14,666 nt of DNA from Baffinella frigidus. Taxonomy: Eukaryota; Cryptophyceae; Cryptomonadales; Baffinellaceae. Where the stretch lies: positions 17,305-31,970 of the forward strand of contig MU647596.1 of NCBI GenBank assembly GCA_026770585.1, written 5' to 3'. A program made the position numbers and the translations under genes. How positions within the stretch are numbered: position 1 is the stretch's first letter; each line of letters opens with the position of its first letter. Below the pieces are notes generated by a model. The model had not been told where the DNA came from, ran no database searches, and was given only the letters and a program-made list of their open reading frames with translations. Shown one piece after another: positions 1 through 6,455 of the stretch.

Positions 1-4
1 TGGG

Positions 5-395
5 GATCCCAGCAACAGCGCTGGATCCTTGCGTGCTTGCGCGTGCACTCTGTCGCTCCTGCGGGAGCTTGTTTTGAGATCCCAGCAACGGCTCTGGATG
101 CATCCCTGCGTGCGTGCGTGCGCCTTCAACTCTATTGCTCTTTATTTTGGCTGAAATCGGGATCCCAGCAACGGCGCTGGGTCCCTGGGTGCGTGCCTGA
201 GTGTGCACCATGTCGCCCCTTGTTGGGGTTTGTATCGTGATCTCAGCAACGGCGCTGGATCCCTGGGTGCGTGCGTAAACGTACCCGCTTGTCGCTCCCT
301 CGGGTTGTTTGGTGGGTTTCCAGTAACAATGTGGGTCCCTGGGTGCGCGTTCTGGGTGCGCGTTTGACTCTACCCTCTACTCTTCCTTGGCGGGG
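5..395. repeat. Decayed tandem repeat, unit 73-83 bp, five copies
   Basis: Five units begin near 5, 78, 161, 239 and 316. Each opens with a variant of GATCCCAGCAACGGCGCTGG followed by a TCCCTGGGTGCGTGCGT-like stretch. CCAGC and GCTGG within each unit are inverted copies, so every unit can fold a small stem; the fifth unit is the most decayed. Spacing varies by about 10 bp, so the array is old. A sixth, isolated copy lies near 2041-2131. Open frames across this region change with the repeat and look like chance. Confidence 0.8.
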
Positions 396-420
396 CTTGC
401 TTTGGGAGCTGTGCAAGATC

Positions 421-650
421 AGTGGCCTCGGTGGACGCAGGTGGTTGGGATCCTCTGCCGTGGCCTTGGTGGCTAGGTGGGGGGGCGGGGGGTGGGGGTC
501 CTCGTCCGTGGCCTCGGTGGATGCAGGGGGTAGACTTCTTGTTGATAAATCAACAAGTGCCAAGAGCGGGGGGAGTCCCCCCCGTGGCCTCGGTGGCTGC
601 GGGAGGTCGGGGGCCTCTCTCCCGCGCGGCCTGGGCGGCTGTGTAGGAGG
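421..650. repeat. GC-rich irregular repeats (GTGGCCTCGGTGG family)
   Basis: Variants of GTGGCCTCGGTGGNTGCRGG recur about five times, near 421, 461, 508, 583 and 625, at irregular spacing and separated by G-runs. The 182-codon plus-strand frame that crosses it (271-819) repeats the peptide VASVDAGG only because the DNA repeats. I do not call it a gene. A GGGGGG-AGT-CCCCCC inverted repeat sits at 568-582. Confidence 0.6.
538..557. repeat. Perfect 9-bp inverted repeat, 2-nt spacer
   Basis: CTTGTTGAT and ATCAACAAG flank AA. It is an AT-rich site inside otherwise GC-rich repeats. Function is unknown; it could be a binding site for a dimeric protein or chance. Confidence 0.75.
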
Positions 651-819
651 AGTGGCAGAACGGGAGAGGGCGGCGGGAGGGGGAGAAAGGGTTCTCAATC
701 CGTCTGCGCTCCCCCCCCGCGCAGGTAGCAGCGTGGTTGCAACGCAGTGGCGCGGTGGGCTGACGGAGAGCCCTTGTGGGTGGCTCCGTGAGGCCCCCGA
801 AATTTGGTTTGCTGGTTAA

Positions 820-1410
820 CGGTAATTGGGGATGTGTTATCGTTGGGACGCTGCAAGAGCTTCGGCTGGGGTAGAGTCGTTGCGGTAACCGCCTGGGATG
901 GTCCTGGGCCCTCACGGAGAAGGGGGGTGGGGATGTTTTGCCGTAGTCCTGGGGACTACAGTTAGCGGTTCCGCGTGCGCGGATCCCGTTTGGCGAGCAA
1001 TCCGGAACCTCTTAGCTCTCCATTTCACACAGATCACCCGTCGTTGCTCAAGGGCAACGATGGAAGAAACACCTTGACGTACCTCAAAGCGTTCAACCAA
1101 ACAAATCCTATCTACCCATGTAGAGAGAGTGTGAATACATCACACTACCAATCACAACCAAGCACGGTGCTGCTCCCCGTTGTGCCACACACCACGTCGG
1201 TCTCGCGGGAGCCTTGAGATAAATGTACATGTAGTACAGTTACATTGATGTACCTTATTGAGGGACACGCAGCGAGCTTTGGTGCGTTTTTTTTGTGTTT
1301 CTTAAATTTAAGAAACAGGTACATGTAACCTAAGGAGGTTTTGGTCGGTCTGGCACTGTTGATACATTTAGCAACGGGATCCGGAGTTGCTACCCGACTG
1401 GGCAGTCCCT
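820..1410. other. Gene-poor stretch with small inverted repeats
   Basis: I find no supportable gene. Two short open frames overlap on opposite strands (975-1217 plus, 912-1100 minus); neither shows recognisable motifs. A CGTTGC-tcaagg-GCAACG hairpin lies at 1042-1059. Around 1221-1330 the sequence becomes AT-rich with several TGTAC and ACATGT palindromes. Confidence 0.4.
1296..1317. repeat. 22-bp perfect palindrome
   Basis: TGTTTCTTAAA is followed directly by its own reverse complement with no spacer. The inner 16 bases (TTCTTAAATTTAAGAA) recur exactly at 2209-2224 inside the 42-bp tandem array, so the two sites are related. No function can be assigned. Confidence 0.85.
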
Positions 1411-1491
1411 TACCCGATTGTCATAAGGTGACTTAAGGATTGGGCATTTACCCGATCGTCATAAGTTGACAAATAAGTTGACAAATATTCT
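1408..1491. repeat. Two-copy 38-bp tandem repeat (TTACCCGAT...GTCATAAG)
   Basis: TTACCCGATTGTCATAAGG recurs about 38 bp later as TTACCCGATCGTCATAAGT, each followed by TGAC. The second copy runs into a short duplication of AATAAGTTGACAAAT. A GGGCC-rich tract follows at 1498-1511. Confidence 0.7.
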
Positions 1492-1511
1492 TGTCCGGGC
1501 CGGGCCGGGCC

Positions 1512-2037
1512 CCCTCTCGTTCTTTGAGGGCTCGGAAACTGGATCGGGATGTGCTGCCGCGACCACACGGCCGTCGTGCGGCACGGCAGCGTTCTCTCTA
1601 GAGCGGTGCTGGATGGGGCCCGCATGGGCGGCGCGTGCCGAACGGCGGCGGGCGATCCAGCATGGGGGGCATCAGATGCCAGCGAGCAAGTTGAGAAAAG
1701 GATCCGACGGGCCGCAGCTGTGAGCAGGGCTGATGAGCAGCGGCTTCAACATGGCGGCTGGCGTGGGGCGCCCGTGGGGAGGCTGCGAGGAAGCCTACCC
1801 CGACTCTTCTAAGCGCTGTCGCGCGTCGGGTGGCGGTGGGCCTGCGGATCTTGGACTTCTGGCTAGGTGGGCGGAGCCAGGCCACGGGACGGGATGGCGC
1901 AAGAGGCCGGCACGGCGCGTCGCGCGACCGGTGAGTTCCTCCGCTCGCGTCTGTGTGGTGCGAGGTGGGGTGCGTTTCAGGCTCGGTGCCCGACGCTGGT
2001 CCCGGAACGGGAAGGGTGGGAATTGCGCACGTGCACG
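1512..2037. other. GC-rich stretch without a supported gene
   Basis: Several overlapping open frames of 80-150 codons exist on both strands, as expected by chance at this GC content. None has a recognisable domain. A GTGAGT...TTTCAG stretch at about 1930-1979 resembles a 50-nt intron, but no exon reading frame supports it. Confidence 0.35.
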
Positions 2038-2040
2038 GCA

Positions 2041-2131
2041 CCCCAGCATCTATGCTGGATCCCTGGCCTGGGTGCGTGCGTGAACGTACCTTCTTTGGCT
2101 CCTTGGTGGAGCATGTTTGGGATCCCAGCAG
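2041..2131. repeat. Isolated copy of the 5-395 repeat unit
   Basis: CCAGCATCTATGCTGG followed by ATCCCTGG and GGGTGCGTGCGTGAACGTACC matches the array at the start of the window. Here the inverted repeat has a longer stem (CCAGCAT/ATGCTGG): both arms differ from the array consensus yet still pair. A second GGGATCCCAGCA begins at about 2119. Confidence 0.7.
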
Positions 2132-2144
2132 TACCGTTGATTTC

Positions 2145-2300
2145 GTACCGACCGTTTTTGAGATTTTTCTTAATTTTAAAAATCGGGTACCGACCGTTTT
2201 CGAGATTTTTCTTAAATTTAAGAATCGGGTACCGAGCGTTTTTGAGGTTTTTCTTGAATTTAAGAATCGGGTACCGAGCGTTTTTAGAATCTTCGCTTCT
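2145..2300. repeat. 42-bp tandem repeat, three full copies plus a partial
   Basis: GTACCGA(C/G)CGTTTT starts at 2145, 2187, 2229 and 2271, giving an exact 42-bp period. Each unit holds a TTCTTAAATTTAAGAA-like palindrome, perfect in the second unit (2209-2224), then ATCGG. As 42 is a multiple of three, two plus-strand frames stay open and give a repeated FFLNLRIGYR-like peptide. The copies adjoin directly without spacers, so this is not a CRISPR array. Whether it is translated is unknown. Confidence 0.85.
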
Positions 2301-2349
2301 TATGAGCGAGGTACCCCTGTAGCGGTCGCGTTGGTGCTCGTACCAGGTT

Positions 2350-2442
2350 GAGAGTTCAGGGGTTTAGCGGTTAGGGTTTCATGAGGACCTGCGCGCTCCT
2401 GAATGAGGGGGTTGGGTTTAGGGTTCGGAGTGGTTTGTAAAA
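2350..2442. repeat. Short degenerate telomere-like tract
   Basis: GGGTTTAGCGGTTAGGGTTTC and later GGGTTGGGTTTAGGGTTCGG are degenerate TTTAGGG repeats. The tract ends exactly where the helicase-like reading frame begins to look like protein, so the first ~13 codons of that open frame are repeat rather than gene. Confidence 0.65.
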
Positions 2443-3746
2443 CTCTGGAAGTGGCTCGCCTTTCGGATCGATATGTGTGTTCAAACAGGGGGCACGTGGC
2501 ACTTCCGGGGGAAAAAAGTTCTCCGATAGTCCACAGACATGAAACGATTTATGAAACCGACCCTCACATTTCCCTGAGAAGTTTGCTGATAGGGACATAC
2601 AAAACGGTCGACTGCATCGCGCTTTCAAAGACTGGTTACGATGTGCCACAGGGAGTCTACAACGCGCGGCCAGGCTACAGTGCCGAAAAGCTTCCTGTGG
2701 TTCTGGAGGACCAAGTCAACGAGCTCATCAAGTCCGTCCTCGAGCATATCCGGGCAGTCATTTTCTCAACCCAAGAGGAGGCGCAGTACTTCCTCGCGTG
2801 GCTTGCAAAGCAACTGCAGTTTCCAACGAACAAGAGTGGGGTTGCCCTCATTCTCATCGGCGACCAGGGTGTGGGCAAGAACATTATCATTAATTGGTAC
2901 ATCAACTACCTGCTTGGGACAGACGTGAGGCTGCAGGTGGGCAATGCTTCGCGCATCTTCGGTGGGCACGGTGGGCACTCTACGGCGCTGATAAACAAGG
3001 TCCTGTGTGTGGTGGACAAAGCAGACCACGCGGCGCTGGAGCCTCACATGCACACCCTCAAAGACATGATCACGGGCGAGACCTTGGACATCTACCCGAG
3101 GTCCAAGTCGGCATTCCAAATGTCAAACATGGTGAACCTCATGTTCACGACGAACGAAAAGAACCCGTTTGCCCTGGAGGCGTCTGACTCGCACTTCGTG
3201 GTTTTTGAGTGCAATGACTCCAAGAAAGGCGACTTTGCCTACTTCGAGAACCTTGGCAAGAACCTGAACAACAGGACCGCGCGAGCGTTCTTCCAGTTTC
3301 TCCTCGGGTTTGATCTCAGCGACTACGGGTGTTTCAGGGCCAAACGCCCGGATACGCAAACGTATCGCCGCCACCTGAAGGTCCCGATGCTCTACAGTTT
3401 CCTGTCCTACGCGTGCATCCAATGTGCAAGGTAGGCACCGGAACCTTGCGAATCGGTTGTGATGTTTGAGAAGTTCAAACAGTGGGCTGGCGGCGCAAAC
3501 GTTGATGTTCGCTCCTACACCGCTACCAAGTTTCAGATCGATTTCAATGCTCTCATGTCAAAAGTAGAGAGTGGCGTGGACAAAAAGAGAACCGCGAAGG
3601 GCCAAGCGTACAACATCAACTAGACCAAGCTGGAGTCATGCTTCAAGCGTCACGGTCTCTTCAACGCCAACGCCATCTAACGCCTTCGGACAACAACGAA
3701 GAAATTCAAGAGATTCCACGATCGCGAAAGCACCCCAAACGCGTGA
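2443..3746 (+). pseudogene. Superfamily-3 (D5-like) viral-type DNA helicase, decayed
   Basis: The open frame runs 2403-3434 (343 codons), but its first ~13 codons are telomere-like repeat. Numbering from 2403, it shows a Walker A loop GDQGVGKN at 153-160, a Walker B strand VLCVVDKAD at 200-208, a sensor-1 segment MFTTN at 247-251 and a putative arginine-finger region DSHF at 262-265. The preceding YNARPGY and AQYFLAWLAKQLQFP segments are typical of D5/DUF5906-type helicases, which unwind DNA for replication of polinton-like viruses, virophages, large DNA viruses and some phages. Three things say it is dead. After TAG at 3432 the same frame stays protein-like (FEKFKQWAGG, TATKFQIDF) but meets TAG 3621, TAA 3678 and TGA 3744. 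The family's Walker B glutamate is Lys. The usual arginine pair reads Ser-His. No primase domain is present upstream. The family call is firm; the viral source (not vertical descent) is inference. Confidence 0.85.
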
Positions 3747-3780
3747 GGAGAACAAAAAAGCTCAGTAGACTAGGCGAGAA

Positions 3781-3802
3781 TGTAAGCATGGTGTAATTAC
3801 AC
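3781..3802 (+). terminator. Possible TGTAA polyadenylation signals and palindrome
   Basis: TGTAA occurs at 3781-3785 and 3792-3796, about 35 nt after the last stop of the helicase frame. TGTAA is the usual poly(A) signal in green algae. The second copy lies inside a perfect 12-bp palindrome, GTGTAATTACAC (3791-3802). Position is suggestive only. Confidence 0.3.
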
Positions 3803-4424
3803 GGCTGGCATAATGTTAAGGGTGTCTCACTAAAGTCTCTTTCGAAGCTTTGCTTTTCAGGAAGCAGTTTGCAGTACTCCTGTTCCTCGAACGTACCCAC
3901 TGATGCATTAGTAGGCTTCGCGTGCTAGTTGCAACGAGCGAGAAACCCTAGCTCTGGATCTGCCTATTCGGCGCTCACCAAGTGGGGTGCTAAACTCCAA
4001 CCCCCGCACCTTGGCGAGGAGGTTGGGCGACAGGGCAGCAGAAAACCGCCTTTCTTGCCAAACCCACCGCGACCGAAGGCTGCCCTGCCAATCAAGAGTC
4101 TTCGTTTGAATTCTCAGTGAAGGCGACAGCCGAAAACAGCTCTTTGAATCTGGCGTGGTGGGACAGGATTTGTCGTGAATGAGGACTGCACCTGGCACAC
4201 GATTCGCCGTGTCTGTCCCCTTAAAGTGTCAACTTTGACACCCACACGTCGTCGCATGTAAGGTATGTATGTAAATATAGTTTCCAAAGACTCCCAGGAT
4301 CGAGGGATTCTTCAGACGCCCTCCAGTGTGTTGACTTTGGGGGGGGGGGGGCGTAGAACCGTGAGAGGATGGGGTGGCGAGGTATCTAGATTTGGTTTCT
4401 AGCAGACTAGTGGAACGCTATGGA
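3803..4424. other. Stretch with ambiguous short open frames
   Basis: Three short frames overlap here. Plus-strand 3992-4177 (no ATG) contains NQESSFEFSVKATAENSS and ends at TGA. Plus-strand 3929-4120 contains KLQPPHLGEEVGRQ. Minus-strand 3908-4198 contains ALSPNLLAKVRG. I cannot say which, if any, is coding and recognise none. A G13 run lies at 4339-4351. Confidence 0.35.
4226..4241. repeat. Perfect 7-bp inverted repeat GTGTCAA-CT-TTGACAC
   Basis: Arms 4226-4232 and 4235-4241 with a 2-nt spacer. It shares TTGAC half-sites with inverted repeats at 9371 and 13107. Function unknown. Confidence 0.75.
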
Positions 4425-4595
4425 TTAAGTCACCTTTCGACTCGTATGCGAGGCAAGATCGAGCAGCTTTGATCCACTTAGAGTGAGAGCAGACTTCTTG
4501 GTAAAGACTTCGTCGAAATAGATTCTTTTGTACTTCTGTGAACGGGGTAAGGTGGACCTAAAAAAACTAAACATCGACGAGCACCAACTATACAT
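4425..4595 (-). CDS. Short unidentified ORF, 56 codons, possible gene fragment
   Basis: ATG at 4593-4595, TAA at 4425-4427, with a second in-frame ATG seven codons later. The product starts hydrophobic, then becomes basic and ordinary-looking (KYKRIYFDEVFTKKSALTLS near residues 23-42; SKLLDLASHTSRKV at the end). It reads like the C-terminal end of a larger protein. The overlapping plus-strand frame 4528-4731 (67 codons) is AT-rich and less protein-like. It could be the 3' part of the minus-strand remnant at 4843-5700, but no splice path is visible. No family recognised. Confidence 0.35.
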   Translation of the reverse strand: MYSWCSSMFSFFRSTLPRSQKYKRIYFDEVFTKKSALTLSGSKLLDLASHTSRKVT

Positions 4596-4599
4596 CGAC

Positions 4600-4800
4600 T
4601 ATACATCACGAAATTCTACTTTTTTAGAAGTCTCCCCTTGTGTTTGTACTCTATATTCCATTATTTACAACGTTTTTTTCGAGCCGCCTGATCTAAAAAA
4701 GGGCCATCTCAAAAACTTTAAATGGCCGTAGATCCTTAGATTTTTGCAAAATTGTAAGGGCCCCTCACAATTTCAAGTCTTTTTTCTTTACAAAAAAAAT
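4600..4800. other. AT-rich island with a hairpin
   Basis: This stretch is clearly more AT-rich than its surroundings. At 4691-4741 two nested inverted repeats occur: ATCTAA (4691-4696) with TTAGAT (4736-4741), and GGCCAT (4702-4707) with ATGGCC (4722-4727). It may be intron, or DNA of foreign (for example viral) composition. Confidence 0.45.
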
Positions 4801-4842
4801 TGCGTCGTAAGACGGGCCCGTCCTTGGAACGCCCTGTTTGTT

Positions 4843-5700
4843 TTACTCATCATCTGCCTGCAGGAGCACAATTTTCTGGACTGCCCTTGCAAGCACATCC
4901 TGCAGTTGTGTGAATTGGATCTACATGTGCCTACGGCAAACGTCGGTCTGAACCGAACCCAGACCTCTGCTAAGAATTCCAGGTCGTCGATCTTCTGGAA
5001 GTCGGCCTTTTTCCCCACGAAGTGGTTCTGATCGTCTGCCGCAAAAACGCCAGTCGGCCAACTGGGAATCCGAATAACTTCTCGCCTGGTTTATGGTTTG
5101 AAGTTTGGGGTTTGGAGTTTAGGGTCTAGAGTTGAGGGTTTAGGGTAAAGGGTTTTAAGCTTCAGGGTTCGGGGTTTCGGGTTTAGGTTTTCGGGTTTCG
5201 GGTTTCGGGGTTAGGGTTTAGGTACCAATCCTCTGCGCGGTAGGCGGTATCGGTACAATCCCCGCGATGTTGAGGACCAGTGTCCATTCACGGCCCTCTG
5301 CCTGTTTGTAGAGATCCTCCAGGTTGTTCCCCTTGTTCCGGTCTCCTTTCAGCTCCCAGATCTTGAACTGTGCTATAACCTGGCGCGCACCGCAGTACAG
5401 ATCAGGAAACCAATAACCCTAACACCTGAACCTCAAATCCTTTTCAGTGTGGGTATCTGGGCTCCATGGGCACTGAAGGACGCAAGGTAATGAGGAAGCC
5501 AAAGAAGATTCACTGAGGAGAGGTGACTGGAAACTCCGGTCCATCAATCGAGAGTTGAGAGGAAACTCCTGCCTTCCTAAGGCCTCCATCTAAGTAAACC
5601 TCAAAAATGACAAGAGACTTTGTGTCACGCGGGGCACCCTCAAAGATGTGGAATTCGGACCTACGTTGCTTCGTTGCCGTCGTCCTCCCCCAGGGTGCAG
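4843..5700 (-). pseudogene. Broken unidentified gene with a PD-(D/E)XK-nuclease-like block
   Basis: Four coding-like blocks follow each other on the minus strand but in different frames. Block A (about 5695-5513) includes SEFHIFEGAPRDTKSLVIFE and ends at TGA 5510. Block B (5415-5226) includes PDLYCGARQVIAQFKIWELK, then LEDLYKQAEGREWTLVLNIAG. Block C (about 5087-4935) includes VGKKADFQKIDDLEFLAEVW. Block D (4920-4846) includes LARAVQKIVLLQADDE before TAA 4843-4845. In block B, PD is followed 15 residues later by ELK at the end of a hydrophobic strand. That spacing fits the PD-(D/E)XK nuclease core, but the fold is inferred from one short pattern. No ATG is evident. B and C are separated by a telomere-like array with GT and AG ends, so some breaks could be introns; the C-D change of frame looks like damage or a 14-nt insertion. 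Confidence 0.45.
5089..5222. repeat. Degenerate telomere-like array inside a gene remnant
   Basis: Runs of GGGTTTAGG, GGGTTTCGGGTTTCGGG, GGGTTGAGG and relatives. It sits exactly between coding-like blocks B and C of the minus-strand remnant. Read on that strand it is (CCCTAAA)-like, starts GTACCT just after block B and can end in CAG (5086) or GAG (5081) before block C. Confidence 0.8.
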
Positions 5701-5726
5701 AAGAAGGTTGTCGAGGGCCTGGATTG

Positions 5727-5730
5727 GGGT

Positions 5731-5804
<74 letters not shown>

Positions 5805-5862
5805 GGTTAAGTGCTGAGGGTTGAGGGTTTCGGTTTTACGTTTTACGGTTAGGTTTTAGGGT

Positions 5863-5893
<31 letters not shown>

Positions 5894-5950
5894 AAGCTTA
5901 TGGTTTAGGGTTTATGGTTTAGGGTTTAGGGTTGAGGGTTTAGGGTTTAG
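5727..5950. repeat. Long TTGAGGG/TTTAGGG telomere-like array
   Basis: More than ten nearly perfect copies of GGGTTGA (7-bp period) run from about 5727 to 5808. A degenerate part with GGTTTTACGTTTTACGG follows, then further GGGTTGA copies, then GGGTTTA copies to 5950. TTTAGGG is the plant/green-algal telomere unit; the homogeneous TTGAGGG block looks like a locally expanded variant. It separates the nuclease-like remnant from the chromodomain fragment. Confidence 0.9.
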
Positions 5951-5987
5951 TGACCTGCTGTCATCTCCCTCACTTGCGTTGCTGGCG

Positions 5988-6272
5988 TCATCTCCGTCGA
6001 AGTCCATGTCCTCCCGCCCCCCCCCTCCCCCCTCCCGTACCACCTCCTTCTTCAGGCTCCTCATCGTGTCCCCCCCCCGCTCCGCCCCCACCACCAGTTT
6101 CTTCCGCCCTCCCTCCTTCCTCAGAGACCTCGAAAGCAGCCACGAGATTGCAAAAGTCCGCGATATTCTCGAACGGCTCCCACGTGTTCTCCGAGGATGC
6201 ATAGCTCTTCCACTTGATGAGGTAGCGCGCCTCCCCATTCTTCATCTTCTTCTCGACGACAGCCTCGACCGT
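5988..6272 (-). pseudogene. Chromodomain fragment (minus strand), probably truncated
   Basis: The open frame runs from just after TAA (6273-6275) to TGA (5988-5990); the first ATG is 6243-6245. TVEAVVEKK, then YLIKWKSY and ENTWEPFENI match a chromodomain, the ~50-residue module that binds methylated histone tails and also ends integrases of chromovirus-type Ty3 retrotransposons. Two cage aromatics are visible (Trp of KWK, Tyr of KSY). The first aromatic, normally just before VE, aligns with the TAA stop. The domain is followed by a Gly/Glu-rich tail. The minus frame one step away contains EDMDFDGDDASNASEGDD, a natural acidic tail; C9 runs at 6017-6025 and 6070-6078 could mark the shift. Upstream there is neither integrase nor other chromatin domain, so host protein or retroelement cannot be decided. 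Confidence 0.7.
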
Positions 6273-6292
6273 TTAGGTCCCCCCTAAGAGAG

Positions 6293-6332
6293 GTCACGTC
6301 CACTCGGTCACATCCACTCGATCACGTCCACT
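6293..6332. repeat. 14-bp tandem repeat, three copies
   Basis: GTCACGTCCACTCG, GTCACATCCACTCG and ATCACGTCCACT follow one another with a 14-bp period, directly before a TATAAG-rich segment. Could be upstream elements of a promoter. Confidence 0.8.
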
Positions 6333-6455
6333 ATAAGAAGATATAAGATCACGGCACGTGCATCCGCCCCTCCCCTCAGTAAAGACTATTTCGCACACGA
6401 TGTTCCCGTGTGTCTCTAGCGCCCGAGCGGAGCCCTTCCGCCAGATGTTATGAAG
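6330..6455 (+). mobile_element. Weak LTR-end-like segment
   Basis: In plus orientation there is CTATAAGAAGATATAAG (TATA-like, 6331-6347), then CAGTAAAGACTATTTCGC (6378-6395), a shape often seen in the R/U5 part of LTRs. After CCGCCA comes TGTTATGAAGCC (6446-6457), slightly like a tRNA-Met primer binding site (TGGTATCAGAGC). No second LTR, no reverse transcriptase and no clear TG start are visible, so this may be an ordinary promoter. Confidence 0.2.

Noticed and set aside
271-819. 182-codon plus-strand ORF
   Set aside because: Its protein text follows the underlying DNA repeats and G-runs; no domain, start context or conserved motif.
1930-1979. GTGAGT...TTTCAG as a 50-nt intron
   Set aside because: No reading frame on either side looks coding, so the match to splice consensus may be chance.
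2145-2300. Regular 42-bp direct repeats as a CRISPR array
   Set aside because: Units adjoin directly with no variable spacers, and the setting is eukaryotic.
5727-5950. A true chromosome end
   Set aside because: The repeats are degenerate, internal and followed by a chromodomain-coding segment and 8.7 kb of further sequence.
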